Below, piece after piece: positions 14,153-21,068 of a DNA stretch of 23,199 nucleotides (positions within the stretch are counted from its first letter, which is position 1; each line of letters begins with the position of its first letter). Origin of the DNA: Thermococcus sp. (GTDB lineage: Archaea > Methanobacteriota_B > Thermococci > Thermococcales > Thermococcaceae). The notes below the pieces were generated by a model. That model saw nothing but the letters and a program-made list of their open reading frames with translations, was not told where the DNA came from and made no database searches. The stretch lies in assembly GCA_027074805.1 (NCBI GenBank), contig JALTCK010000099.1, positions 1 to 23,199 on the forward strand, read 5' to 3'. Both the position numbers and the translations under genes were made by a program.

Positions 14153-14439
14153 GTGAGGTAAATGAACTTCTGGCAAAGGCCATGAAGGAGCTCAGAGAGG
14201 AGGGACTCAATCCGGATCTCCTTCTCGTCGGCCCTCAGTTTCTCGAATACTCTGCACCGGTTCTCAAGGAGTATGCATCAACGCTTAAAATTTACAAAAT
14301 TGACGAGCTGGGCTTCGATGCCGTTGTGGCGGATTCCTCCTTCCTAGGACAGATACGCAGGGCATCCCGCAGGATATCCATAGAGCCGCTCTTCAGGGAA
14401 AAGGAAATGTGGGAAGAATTCCAGAAGCTTGACGTTTAA
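14149..14439 (+). CDS. Candidate family 4 (A-domain-only) encapsulin-like shell protein
   Basis: This 96-residue protein overlaps deoC by 4 bases and is certainly co-translated with it. Its sequence (DLLLVGPQFLEYSAPVLKEY, LKIYKIDELGFDAVVADSSF, then RRISIEPLF) resembles the A-domain of HK97-fold encapsulins. In those a GP-x(n) helix is followed by a strand, a V(V/A)-x-(S/D) segment, and a final sheet equivalent to the D-x-S-x-G-Y strand of classical shells. A bioinformatic survey of encapsulins described a truncated 'family 4' in Thermococcales consisting only of this domain, next to enzymes that include DeoC. Size and neighbour both fit. I infer the family from pattern and context, not from an alignment. 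Assembly of such short proteins into shells would have to be shown. Its end overlaps the convergent ECF gene by 4 bases. Confidence 0.65.
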   Translation: MSEVNELLAKAMKELREEGLNPDLLLVGPQFLEYSAPVLKEYASTLKIYKIDELGFDAVVADSSFLGQIRRASRRISIEPLFREKEMWEEFQKLDV

Positions 14440-15032
14440 ATGAGGTCCTCGACCTCAGGATACCTCTTCTTTACTGCCGTTGCCAGCCCGGTGCCAACGA
14501 GTACTCCTGTGACTGCTTGGAGTATGTTGGGTGGTATCTCCGTTAGGGCCAGAGAGATGCCGAGAAGCGGTATCTCAAAGAGAAAGTAGCCTAGCACCAT
14601 TTCCGAACCACCGATGACGCCTCCCAGTATTAGGTTACCAGGTTTGCTGCTTCTTTTGGTGAGGTAGCCTACTATCAGCCCCTCAAGCCCTTTAACCACC
14701 AGAGTTATCGGGGCCCAGCCAGCGTAGGGGCTAAATGCGTCTGCCATGGCAGAGCCGACACCGCCGGCGAATGCACCAACAACCGGACCGAAGAGCATCG
14801 CAGTAAACATTATCATCGTGTCGCCAAAGTTAAGATAGCCCCCAGTGGGCAGATTGATTTGGATAATCCTGGTGGCAACGAATACAAGGGCGGTCATTAT
14901 ACCTGTTATGGCCACCATACTGGCGCTCCTAAACTTCTTTCTGTTGATCCATATGTAGGCTAGGAAAACGGCAACGGCACCACCGAGTACGTATGGAACG
15001 TAAGGTTTGAGGGGATCTAGTACGTCTCCCAT
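14436..15032 (-). CDS. ECF transporter substrate-binding (S) component
   Basis: The 198-residue membrane protein has about six transmembrane helices and the blocks typical of energy-coupling-factor S components of the PF07155-like type: LPTGGYLNFGDTMIMFTAML, FGPVVGAFAGGVGSAMADAF, then YAGWAPITLVVKGLEGLIVG. A first helix (VPYVLGGAVAVFLAYIWI) and a basic loop (NRKKFRSAS) precede the core. S components bind a vitamin or metabolite and use a shared EcfA/EcfT ATPase module for import. No ecfA or ecfT is nearby, so it should use a module encoded elsewhere. The ligand cannot be told, although riboflavin or another vitamin is usual. The ATG at 15032 has GGTGATG upstream and a TATA-like TTTTTAAA at 15063-15070 about 25 bases before the predicted start; a longer frame reaching 15206 runs into the aminotransferase gene and is rejected. 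Confidence 0.85.
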   Translation of the reverse strand: MGDVLDPLKPYVPYVLGGAVAVFLAYIWINRKKFRSASMVAITGIMTALVFVATRIIQINLPTGGYLNFGDTMIMFTAMLFGPVVGAFAGGVGSAMADAFSPYAGWAPITLVVKGLEGLIVGYLTKRSSKPGNLILGGVIGGSEMVLGYFLFEIPLLGISLALTEIPPNILQAVTGVLVGTGLATAVKKRYPEVEDLI

Positions 15033-15076
15033 GAACATCACCGCGAGAAATTCAAGTTTCTGCTTTAAAAATCTTC

Positions 15077-15097
15077 TCAAAAGAGAAAGGAAAAAGT
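15077..15097 (-). terminator. T-rich terminator after the aminotransferase gene
   Basis: The minus strand reads ACTTTTTCCTTTCTCTTTTG directly after the stop codon. This pyrimidine tract probably ends the aminotransferase transcript just ahead of the ECF S-component promoter. Confidence 0.45.
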
Positions 15098-16435
15098 TCA
15101 TTTGAGGGAAGCCTTGAGGGCCTCCTCGAAAATCTCCATGGCAACGTCTATTTCCTCCTTCGTGACAATGAGCGGTGGGATGAAGCGTATGCTGTTGTCG
15201 CCGCAACCGAGGAGTACCAGCCCGCGCTTTGCAGATTCCTTGACTATCCTGTTCCTCAACTCTGGGTTCTTCTCCTTGGTGTCCTTGCTCTTGACTATCT
15301 CAACCGCCTGGGCCAGTCCAAGGCCGCGGGCATCGCCGATGATTTCATACCGCTCCTTAAAGTCCTCGAGATACTTGTGGAGGTAGTCCCCAACCTCCTG
15401 GACGTGCGGCAGGAGCTCCTTGACTATCTCAACGACCTCTATTCCCGCGGCTATCGCGACCGGGTTGCCTCCGAAGGTGGTCGCGTGTCTTCCAGGCTTG
15501 TCGAAGCTTATTTCTTTCCTGTGAACGACACCCGCTAAGGGTATCCCGCCACCTATGGCCTTGCCGAACTGGATGAGGTCAGGCTCAACTCCAAAGTGCT
15601 CGATGGCCCAGAACCTGCCGGTCCTTCCGACACCCATCTGCACCTCATCGTCCGCTAGGAGAATTCCGTACTCGTCGGCGAACTTTTTGAGTTCTTTGAA
15701 GAAGTTCTTCGGCGGGACAACGTAACCTCCTTCACCCTGTATCGGCTCGAAGAATATCGCCCCGACCTCGTGCGGCGGAACGTGCCTGAAGACGTACTCC
15801 TCGATGAAGTCCAGGACGCGGTTGATAAGTTCGTCAGGTTCCTCATAGCCGTCGATTCCCCAGAGGTTCCTGTAGGGGTTCGGGTAGGGGATATGGGTAA
15901 CTCCCGGCATCGTAGGGAAGAAGCCATCCTGCTGGGCCCATTTGCTCGCTGTGAGGCTGAGGACGGCCTGTGTTCTTCCGTGGAAGGCGTGATAGAAGGC
16001 TAAAAACTGTTTCCTTCCGGTTCCGTACTTGACGAGCTTCATGGCCGCTTCGTTCGCTTCAGCACCGCTGTTGCCGTAAACCACCTTCTTCTCGAAGTCT
16101 CCTGGGGCAAGCGCGATGAGCTTCTCAGCGAGAATAACCGCATTCTCATAGAAGAAGTCGGTCAGTGAGTAGTGGGTGAACTTCTCGGCCTGCCTCTTTA
16201 TCGCTTCAACAACCCTTGGATGGGCGTGGCCAACGTTGAGAACACCCACGCCGCTTGCAAAGTCATAGAAGATGTTCCCGTCGACATCGTAAACTCTGAT
16301 GCCTTCTCCATGGTCTATGACTATTGGGAGGTTCTCGGGGTCCTGGGTTGTAACTGCAAGCCTCTCAAAGTTCTTTTCGATAACATCCTTTCCCTTTGGT
16401 CCGGGGAGTTCCTTAACGTTGGGCCTAACAACCAT
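15098..16435 (-). CDS. Class III PLP aminotransferase, ornithine aminotransferase type
   Basis: The 445-residue enzyme is a class III pyridoxal-phosphate aminotransferase. The PLP lysine is Lys292 in QFGKAIGGGIPL. Asp263 in LLADDEVQMGVGRTG binds the pyridine nitrogen. GNSGAEANEAAMKLVK (121-136) holds the phosphate, and FYHAFHGRT is the ring-stacking segment. Its protein family in Thermococcales contains omega/delta-aminotransferases; the orthologue by gene order (TK2101 as I recall) was shown to use ornithine. Ornithine to glutamate semialdehyde would serve arginine/proline metabolism, but acetylornithine, GABA or lysine use cannot be ruled out from sequence. I chose the ATG at 16435 with GGTG six bases upstream; an in-frame ATG at 16441 and a GTG at 16444 also exist. 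Confidence 0.88.
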   Translation of the reverse strand: MVVRPNVKELPGPKGKDVIEKNFERLAVTTQDPENLPIVIDHGEGIRVYDVDGNIFYDFASGVGVLNVGHAHPRVVEAIKRQAEKFTHYSLTDFFYENAVILAEKLIALAPGDFEKKVVYGNSGAEANEAAMKLVKYGTGRKQFLAFYHAFHGRTQAVLSLTASKWAQQDGFFPTMPGVTHIPYPNPYRNLWGIDGYEEPDELINRVLDFIEEYVFRHVPPHEVGAIFFEPIQGEGGYVVPPKNFFKELKKFADEYGILLADDEVQMGVGRTGRFWAIEHFGVEPDLIQFGKAIGGGIPLAGVVHRKEISFDKPGRHATTFGGNPVAIAAGIEVVEIVKELLPHVQEVGDYLHKYLEDFKERYEIIGDARGLGLAQAVEIVKSKDTKEKNPELRNRIVKESAKRGLVLLGCGDNSIRFIPPLIVTKEEIDVAMEIFEEALKASLK

Positions 16436-16462
16436 TTGCATCACCGGAAAAACCTCGGGTTT

Positions 16463-16473
16463 TTCCTATATAA
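16463..16473 (-). promoter_or_regulatory. Aminotransferase TATA box
   Basis: On the minus strand CTTATATAGG is centred about 26 bases before position 16443, leaving a leader of about 8 bases that carries GGTG. Confidence 0.6.
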
Positions 16474-16478
16474 GCCTG

Positions 16479-16494
16479 TGTTCATCAATGAACA
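16479..16494. promoter_or_regulatory. 16-bp palindrome upstream of the aminotransferase TATA box
   Basis: TGTTCATCAATGAACA is a perfect 7-bp inverted repeat around a 2-base centre. It ends about 5 bases upstream of the TATA/BRE region, a position typical of activator sites in archaea. Candidate binding site for an Lrp-like or other dimeric regulator. Confidence 0.5.
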
Positions 16495-16501
16495 TTTTTG
16501 A

Positions 16502-16516
16502 CCGAAAATTTTTCGG
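16502..16516. repeat. 15-bp palindrome beside the aminotransferase promoter
   Basis: CCGAAAATTTTTCGG is a perfect 7-bp inverted repeat with a one-base centre, only 7 bases from the preceding palindrome. It is too tight for an RNA hairpin, so a protein-binding site is more likely than a terminator. Confidence 0.4.
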
Positions 16517-16750
16517 AAGGAGGCTGCAAATCCTTGAGCCCCTGGAGTTATGATATCCGAGGGCCCCCAAATTGATGAACTCTCTTGAGTTTTCTTTTTC
16601 GGTAGGATAGTAGTCGGCATGAGGAGTGTTAATACTCGAAGGCTTTTTCTAGCATCGTTTGGAGTGAATCTGATTATTTCACTGGTCTTTTACTGGCTCT
16701 CCTTTGGGGTATTTAACAAAGGAAGAGCTGGAAGAGTGAAGAAACTTGAC

Positions 16751-17740
16751 TCACTCAACGACCTTCGAGTTCCACTCCTCCAGGAGTTCCTTGGCGGAGT
16801 TCGCAGCGATAGCTCCCTGGCCTACCGCCACCGCTATCTGCTTGAAGACGTTGGTTATGTCGCCGGCCGCGAAGATACCCTTGACCTTGGTGCGCATGTG
16901 CATATCAACCGGAATGTATCCGTACTCGTCGGTTATGCCGAGGTGTTTGACGAAGTCCGTTTTGGGCTCGTAGCCAATGAATATGAAGACTCCGTCGACT
17001 GCCATCTCGCTCTCCTCGCCGGTGATGCGGTTCTTGAGCTTTACCGCCTCGACCTTGCCATCCCCTTTAATCTCCGTAACGACGGTGTTGAGTATCGTCG
17101 GGATTCCGCTCTCCTTGAAGCGGTCCTGCAGTATCTTGTCGGCCCTGAACTGGTCGCGTCTGTGAACGAGAGTGACATTGACCCCTATACTCTTAAGATA
17201 AAGCGCTTCCTGAAGTGCCGTGTTTCCACCGCCTACAACTATGACCTCCTTGCCCTTGAAGAGCGGGCCGTCGCAGGTCGCGCAGTAACTAACCCCCCTT
17301 CCGGTGAATTCTTTTTCTCCCGGAACGTGTAGCTTCCTAGGAGCTGCTCCAACGGCTATTATTATGGTCTTTGCCTTGTATTCCTTGCCGTTCTTGGTCC
17401 TTACGGCAAACTTGCACGGTCCCTCGTAGTAGGCACACTCGGTGGGATCTACTCTTTCCACCTCGTCAAAGACAATTTCAACTCCGAGGTTTTTCACCTG
17501 CTCATGCATTCTGTTGGTCAGCTCAGCGCCGCTGATCTGAAGGAAGCCTGGGTAGTTCTCTATGAGGTCTGTCAGTGCCATGTTGCCCCCGAGGTCTTTG
17601 CTGATGATGAGGGTTTCCAGGCCAAAGCGTTTGGCGTAGATTGCAGCCGTGAAACCCGCAGGTCCCGCTCCAATGATAAGAACGTCCCAGGTTTTCTTTT
17701 CGTACTCGCCACCGCGTGAAAATCCTCCGAGACTGAACAT
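16751..17740 (-). CDS. trxB: Thioredoxin reductase (FAD/NAD(P)H disulfide oxidoreductase)
   Basis: The 329-residue flavoprotein transfers electrons from NAD(P)H through FAD to a redox-active disulfide and on to thioredoxin or a glutaredoxin-like protein. Motifs in order are FAD-binding GAGPAG at 24-29, the active-site CATC at Cys153 and Cys156, the NAD(P)-binding GGGNTA at 170-175 with HRRDQFRAD after it, and the C-terminal FAD motif GIFAAGDITNVFKQIAVAVG. Two extra cysteines lie at 102 and 109. An N-terminal extension of about 16 residues precedes the first strand. The ATG at 17740 has GGAGGTG six bases upstream; a GTG at 17749 is the alternative. A TATA box TTTTAAATAA near 17772 gives it its own promoter. 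Confidence 0.95.
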   Translation of the reverse strand: MFSLGGFSRGGEYEKKTWDVLIIGAGPAGFTAAIYAKRFGLETLIISKDLGGNMALTDLIENYPGFLQISGAELTNRMHEQVKNLGVEIVFDEVERVDPTECAYYEGPCKFAVRTKNGKEYKAKTIIIAVGAAPRKLHVPGEKEFTGRGVSYCATCDGPLFKGKEVIVVGGGNTALQEALYLKSIGVNVTLVHRRDQFRADKILQDRFKESGIPTILNTVVTEIKGDGKVEAVKLKNRITGEESEMAVDGVFIFIGYEPKTDFVKHLGITDEYGYIPVDMHMRTKVKGIFAAGDITNVFKQIAVAVGQGAIAANSAKELLEEWNSKVVE

Positions 17741-17767
17741 CTCTCTCACCTCCAGTTTTCCTAACGT

Positions 17768-17777
17768 GGATTATTTA
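17768..17777 (-). promoter_or_regulatory. trxB TATA box
   Basis: On the minus strand CTTTTAAATAAT is centred about 25 bases before 17749, leaving a short leader with the strong GGAGGTG site. Confidence 0.55.
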
Positions 17778-17804
17778 AAAGCATTATTGCCCATTTCTGG
17801 GAAG

Positions 17805-18335
17805 TTACATTAGCTTCAGACTCCCGTCAAGGAGCAGGTGGAGGGTGTAGCCACTGAAGGCAGCGACTCCAACGAAGAGGGCCTCTTCTGCACCCATGTT
17901 TATCCCGTATTCCGTGAAGAGGAGGGCTATTAGGCCGTAGACAGTAGCAAAAGCGAGCGAATGGATAACGCCCCTGTGCCGGGGCATGAGCCAGGAGAAC
18001 CCGTACCATGCAGCCAGGGCTCCGGCCGTCCCTATCATCCATCCTACCGTGAGTGTCTTCAAAGGATCTTCATAGTTGAGGGAGTTCATCGCCCGAAGAG
18101 AGACTGCGGCCCCGGCCAGTACTGCCACGACGGCCTTTGCACCCCGGTGTATGAGCGCATCTGGATGATCTATGTCTGGCAAATCACTTCCGAAGACGTA
18201 TAGGGCGTAACCGATAACCACGGCGGAAGTGCTCAGCTTGAGTGGAAGCCCAAAACGGTATTTTAAAAGTGCCGTGGCCGAGATAAAGAGGGGATAGCTG
18301 AGTATCCCACCTAACACGTGTTTCTCGTAGTTCAT
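17805..18335 (-). CDS. YdjM-like membrane-bound metal-dependent hydrolase
   Basis: The 176-residue protein belongs to the YdjM/LexA-regulated membrane-hydrolase family (PF04307), similar to the membrane part of some phospholipases. Conserved metal-binding motifs are seen: an early HVLGG, GSDLPDIDHPDALIHR around 49-64, PRHRGVIHS in the middle, and GYTLHLLLDGSLKL at the C-terminus. Four or five hydrophobic helices separate them. The family is thought to be a zinc-type hydrolase acting in the membrane, but its substrate is unknown. GAGGTGA precedes the ATG at 18335. It lies 21 bases after the AAA+ ATPase gene on the same strand, so the two probably form a two-gene operon. Confidence 0.8.
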   Translation of the reverse strand: MNYEKHVLGGILSYPLFISATALLKYRFGLPLKLSTSAVVIGYALYVFGSDLPDIDHPDALIHRGAKAVVAVLAGAAVSLRAMNSLNYEDPLKTLTVGWMIGTAGALAAWYGFSWLMPRHRGVIHSLAFATVYGLIALLFTEYGINMGAEEALFVGVAAFSGYTLHLLLDGSLKLM

Positions 18336-18356
18336 GATTTCACCTCAAGAGGAGGT

Positions 18357-19562
18357 TCAATACTCCTCTTTCTGCCCCTGTCCTTCCTCTAGGAACTTCC
18401 TAACGTAGTCAGGAACCTTGTAGTTCCCTCCAGGGTCCCCAACTAGGAATCCAAGCCTCACCAACTCATTGAGGCTTTCATATACCTGAACACCGGGTTT
18501 CTTGACGACCTTTGCGATCTGAATGTAGCTGGCCGGCCCTCCGTTGAACTCAAAGACTATCGCCTTCACGAGATCCTTGTATTCCTTGGGGATTCTGGTA
18601 AGGTATTCGTCGAGGCTCTTTGGCTCCTCGAGTATAGTGGTCACGACAAAGTCATCTATTGGGTCAAAGCGGTGTTTTGCGGCCTCAGTGAGAACGTAGT
18701 GGAGCAATCTAAGAGTCTGCCTGGGGTTCCCTCTTCCGAGTCTGTGGATAAGTCTCACAGCATCCTCTGTGAAGGGGTAAAGCGGATCGTCGGTGTCCTT
18801 TACTCTAACCCGGTTGAGCCTCTTCTTGACGAGTTCATAAGCTTCGTCAAGGCTCATTGGCCTTAACTTGAACTCATAGTGGAGGCGCATGAAAAACGCC
18901 GGAAATATCTTCGTATACTCCTCGTAGACCTCTGGGATGCAGGCGAAGGCCACGATACAGCCCTCTGGCATGTTGCTGATGAAGTGTCGCAACATTTCAA
19001 AGAACTGTATCTTCTCTTTTTCACTTGCTCCCTGCATGTTCTCGAGCTCGTCGAGGAGGATGGCGCAGTAGGGGAATCTACTCATCTGCTCTGTTAAGAG
19101 TTCCGCTATGTCTCTGCTCTTGTATTCCTGGGTGTCGCTCAGCATTTTCTCTAGTCTGTCGATGAAGCCGAGTTTTCTGGATAGGTTCTCAAGGAAGATG
19201 TTAGTCCTGCTCTTCGGAGGCTTTATGGCATAGAATATGTCCCTAGTTAACTTGAGAATGTCATGGGTGTCAACCTTAACATAAAGGGCCTTACCTCTGT
19301 GTTCTTCTATTGCCTTTGCTATTGTCTTTAATCTCTGGGTTTTCCCCATCCCAAGGGGGCCGATTATGCTGAGGGCGATTGAACTTCTATTTCCTATGAC
19401 CTCGGAGACTATCATCTGGAGGCGCATGTCGATCTCCTGGTAAACGTGTATACTTTCCACGTCCTTTATTCCTTCGCTTGCGAGCTGCTCAAACGGATTT
19501 CGAGAAAGACCGTACACTTCGTATGACTGGTAAGGGTAAACCTTAAGGCCACCGGATTCCAT
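18357..19562 (-). CDS. AAA+ ATPase with C-terminal winged helix (Orc1/Cdc6- or ExeA-like)
   Basis: The 401-residue cytoplasmic ATPase starts with a VYGLSRNPFEQLASEGI segment similar to the N-terminal lead-in of ExeA/Cdc6-like ATPases. It then has Walker A GPLGMGKT (68-75) and Walker B AILLDELEN (168-176). A lid with HRLGRGNPRQTLRLLHYVL carries the sensor-2 arginine region. A winged helix follows (about 330-390, GPASYIQIAKVVKKPGVQVY). It lacks the extra replication-origin features I would want before calling it Orc1/Cdc6, so a general DNA- or signalling-linked ATPase is safer. GGTGG precedes the ATG. Divergent from the THUMP gene over a shared promoter; probably in operon with the YdjM-like gene. 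Confidence 0.75.
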   Translation of the reverse strand: MESGGLKVYPYQSYEVYGLSRNPFEQLASEGIKDVESIHVYQEIDMRLQMIVSEVIGNRSSIALSIIGPLGMGKTQRLKTIAKAIEEHRGKALYVKVDTHDILKLTRDIFYAIKPPKSRTNIFLENLSRKLGFIDRLEKMLSDTQEYKSRDIAELLTEQMSRFPYCAILLDELENMQGASEKEKIQFFEMLRHFISNMPEGCIVAFACIPEVYEEYTKIFPAFFMRLHYEFKLRPMSLDEAYELVKKRLNRVRVKDTDDPLYPFTEDAVRLIHRLGRGNPRQTLRLLHYVLTEAAKHRFDPIDDFVVTTILEEPKSLDEYLTRIPKEYKDLVKAIVFEFNGGPASYIQIAKVVKKPGVQVYESLNELVRLGFLVGDPGGNYKVPDYVRKFLEEGQGQKEEY

Positions 19563-19563
19563 T

Positions 19564-19622
19564 TTAGTCCACCAAACAAGCTTTGTGTTCCGGATATAAA
19601 AAGTTGTCCTTTGGTGGTCTAA
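19564..19622. promoter_or_regulatory. Divergent promoter framed by a 13-bp inverted repeat
   Basis: TTAGTCCACCAAA (19564-19576) and TTTGGTGGTCTAA (19610-19622) match as inverted repeats at 12 of 13 positions. Between them lies one AT-rich core, GGATATAAAAAG at 19592-19603, that can act as a TATA box in both directions. Each arm carries the GGTGG ribosome-binding site of its own gene, so part of the symmetry may be a by-product of that. Confidence 0.5.
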
Positions 19623-19623
19623 G

Positions 19624-20109
19624 ATGACAATGCTTCTCGTAACTACCCCCCCTGGGAGAGAGGGAGACGCTATCCTTGAGCTTGAGTGGGCCCTTGGAAA
19701 GATCCGGGTTAAAGGAACTGAGTGGAAGGGTGTCCTGCTCGCTGAAACGCCGCTATCAAAGGAAGATGCATTAAACCGGCTCAGAAACTTCGCGACTCAG
19801 GCAATCCAGAGGGTTGTTTCCATTGAGAAACTTGTTCCCGCTAGATGGGAGGAGATTGAGGAAGCGGCCATGAGGCTTGCGGAGAAAATGGACGGAACCT
19901 TCGCGGTCCGCGCTAAAGTAAGGGGCAACAAGAAGCTCTCCCAGAGGGAGCTCGAGATAAATCTCGGCTCACTTATAGTCGAGCACTTCGGCCTCCCAGT
20001 TAACCTCAGCGACCCGGACTACACCCTGGTGATCGAGGTACTGGGCAAGAGGGCGGGTCTCGGGGTGCTGAAGAGGGGAGAGGCTATCCGCTTTGAAGTT
20101 GTGGAGTGA
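19624..20109 (+). CDS. THUMP-domain protein (archaeal Tan1-like)
   Basis: The 161-residue protein consists of little more than a THUMP RNA-binding domain: an N-terminal LLVTTPPGREGDAILELEWA segment, a middle part ending in VSIEKLVPARWEEIEEAA, then the diagnostic FAVRAKVRGNKKLSQRELEI and YTLVIEVLGKRAGLGVLKRG. Stand-alone THUMP proteins related to yeast Tan1 help the acetyltransferase TmcA/Kre33 make N4-acetylcytidine in tRNA, and Thermococcales have abundant ac4C in several RNAs. That role is an inference from the family. GGTGG precedes the ATG at 19624; an ATG at 19630 is also possible. It is divergent from the AAA+ ATPase gene. Confidence 0.8.
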   Translation: MTMLLVTTPPGREGDAILELEWALGKIRVKGTEWKGVLLAETPLSKEDALNRLRNFATQAIQRVVSIEKLVPARWEEIEEAAMRLAEKMDGTFAVRAKVRGNKKLSQRELEINLGSLIVEHFGLPVNLSDPDYTLVIEVLGKRAGLGVLKRGEAIRFEVVE

Positions 20110-20120
20110 AGGATAAATAG
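20110..20120 (+). promoter_or_regulatory. TATA box of the SagB-like gene
   Basis: AGGATAAATAG starts right after the THUMP stop codon and predicts transcription from about 20141, on the ATG pair at 20139/20142. No Shine-Dalgarno site is seen, so the message is probably leaderless. Confidence 0.45.
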
Positions 20121-20138
20121 GATGAGCACCAAGTTGAT

Positions 20139-20852
20139 ATGATGCTCAAGAAAATAGCATGCCTTTCCCTCGTCCTGGCATTCATCTTCCCGACACTGGT
20201 GATCTTGAAGCCATACTTGAGCTTTGAGGGGGCCACCGAATACTCTGGTGAGCTCATTGTCCTTCCGGAGCCGAGACTGGATTCCGATGTCAGCGTTGAG
20301 GAGGCAATAGCAAAGAGGAGGAGTATTCGCTCTTATACCGACGAGCCGATAACGCTCGACCAGCTCTCCCAGCTCCTGTGGGCAGCCCAGGGAGTGACCG
20401 AGGAAAGAAGAAAATACCGTTCGGCCCCAAGTGCCGGCCCCACTTATCCCTTTGAGGTTTATCTAGTTGTTGGAAACGTAAAAGGCCTCTCTCCTGGCAT
20501 CTACCACTACCTGCCGGAGGAGCATGCATTGGAGGCAGTGAAAACCGGGGAGTTTAGGAGAGAGCTACAGAGGGCGGCGCTTAACCAGGAGTGGGTTGGA
20601 AATGCTCCGGTGGACATAGTTCTTGTGGCCTTTTACGAAAGGACCACTAGGGTATACGGCGAGCGCGGTGTGAGGTACGTCCACATGGAGGCCGGCCACA
20701 TAGGCCAGAACATCTACCTCCAGGCCACGGCTCTGGGCCTCGGAACGGTAGCGGTTGGTGCCTTCGATGACGACGACGTTAGAAGGCTCCTTGAGACTGA
20801 TGGTGAGCCCCTTTACATCTTCCCGGTGGGTGTTCCATATGGTGCTCCTTGA
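20139..20852 (+). CDS. Membrane-anchored SagB/ThcOx-type nitroreductase family protein
   Basis: The 237-residue flavoprotein belongs to the nitroreductase superfamily, SagB/ThcOx subgroup. The N-terminal segment IACLSLVLAFIFPTLVIL is a single transmembrane anchor or signal, placing the enzyme domain outside the membrane. The FMN-binding pattern is present: AKRRSIRSY (58-66), LSQLLWAAQG, SAPSAGPTYPFEVYLVVG, GIYHYLPEEHAL, a helix with GHIGQNIYLQATALGLGTVA, and a C-terminal YIFPVGVPYG. SagB-type enzymes oxidise azolines in peptide natural products, but many archaeal members have no peptide partner and an unknown electron acceptor. No precursor-peptide or cyclodehydratase gene lies here. Its last 14 bases overlap a small membrane-protein gene, so the two are probably co-translated and may work together in electron transfer. 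Confidence 0.8.
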   Translation: MMLKKIACLSLVLAFIFPTLVILKPYLSFEGATEYSGELIVLPEPRLDSDVSVEEAIAKRRSIRSYTDEPITLDQLSQLLWAAQGVTEERRKYRSAPSAGPTYPFEVYLVVGNVKGLSPGIYHYLPEEHALEAVKTGEFRRELQRAALNQEWVGNAPVDIVLVAFYERTTRVYGERGVRYVHMEAGHIGQNIYLQATALGLGTVAVGAFDDDDVRRLLETDGEPLYIFPVGVPYGAP

Positions 20853-21021
20853 CCACTGCCTTCTTGGATACGTCTCCTTCGGTCTCTTCACCCTCACCAT
20901 GTTCAGTGGGGCTATGATATTCCTATCCAAGGAAAGGAAAGAACTTTGGATAAAGTTCCATGTGGTTTCAAGCCTGGTAGCATACATCATGGCCTTCATA
21001 GCTGTTTGGATCGTCAGGTAG
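20839..21021 (+). CDS. 60-residue two-helix membrane protein overlapping the SagB-like gene
   Basis: The small protein starts at an ATG with GGTGGGTG six bases upstream, inside the end of the SagB-like gene (14-base overlap). It has two transmembrane helices (LGYVSFGLFTLTMFSGAMIF and VVSSLVAYIMAFIAVWIV) joined by a charged loop (SKERKELWIK). One histidine lies at the start of each helix (His6, His41), so a heme- or quinone-related role as the membrane partner of the flavoenzyme is imaginable but untested. The ribosome-binding site, overlap and clean hydrophobic pattern support a true gene. I know no named family for it. Confidence 0.65.
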   Translation: MVLLDHCLLGYVSFGLFTLTMFSGAMIFLSKERKELWIKFHVVSSLVAYIMAFIAVWIVR

Positions 21022-21068
21022 CCCAAACCCTTATTTATCCCTTCAACGAGGGTTGGGTAGTGATGATC

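Larger units (their letters stand above)
16436..16750. other. 315-bp non-coding stretch between aminotransferase and thioredoxin reductase
   Basis: This is the longest gene-free stretch. Its left end holds the aminotransferase promoter and two palindromes. The middle (16530-16610) has nothing recognisable beyond short repeats such as GAGGGCCCCC. The right end (16620-16750) is T-rich on the minus strand and could hold the end of the thioredoxin reductase transcript, including a possible CCTTTG/CAAAGG hairpin at 16701-16722. A plus-strand frame with a hydrophobic stretch begins at 16619, but it runs on antisense through the reductase gene and I do not accept it. Confidence 0.5.

Noticed and set aside
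15033..15206. Extension of the ECF S-component frame upstream to 15206
   Set aside because: It would overlap the aminotransferase coding region and its terminator. The ATG at 15032 has a proper ribosome-binding site and a TATA box at the right distance.
16619..17332. Plus-strand frame of 237 codons beginning with a hydrophobic, membrane-like stretch
   Set aside because: Only its first ~40 codons lie in non-coding DNA; the rest is antisense to a complete, conserved thioredoxin reductase gene and does not resemble a protein family. No good ribosome-binding site.
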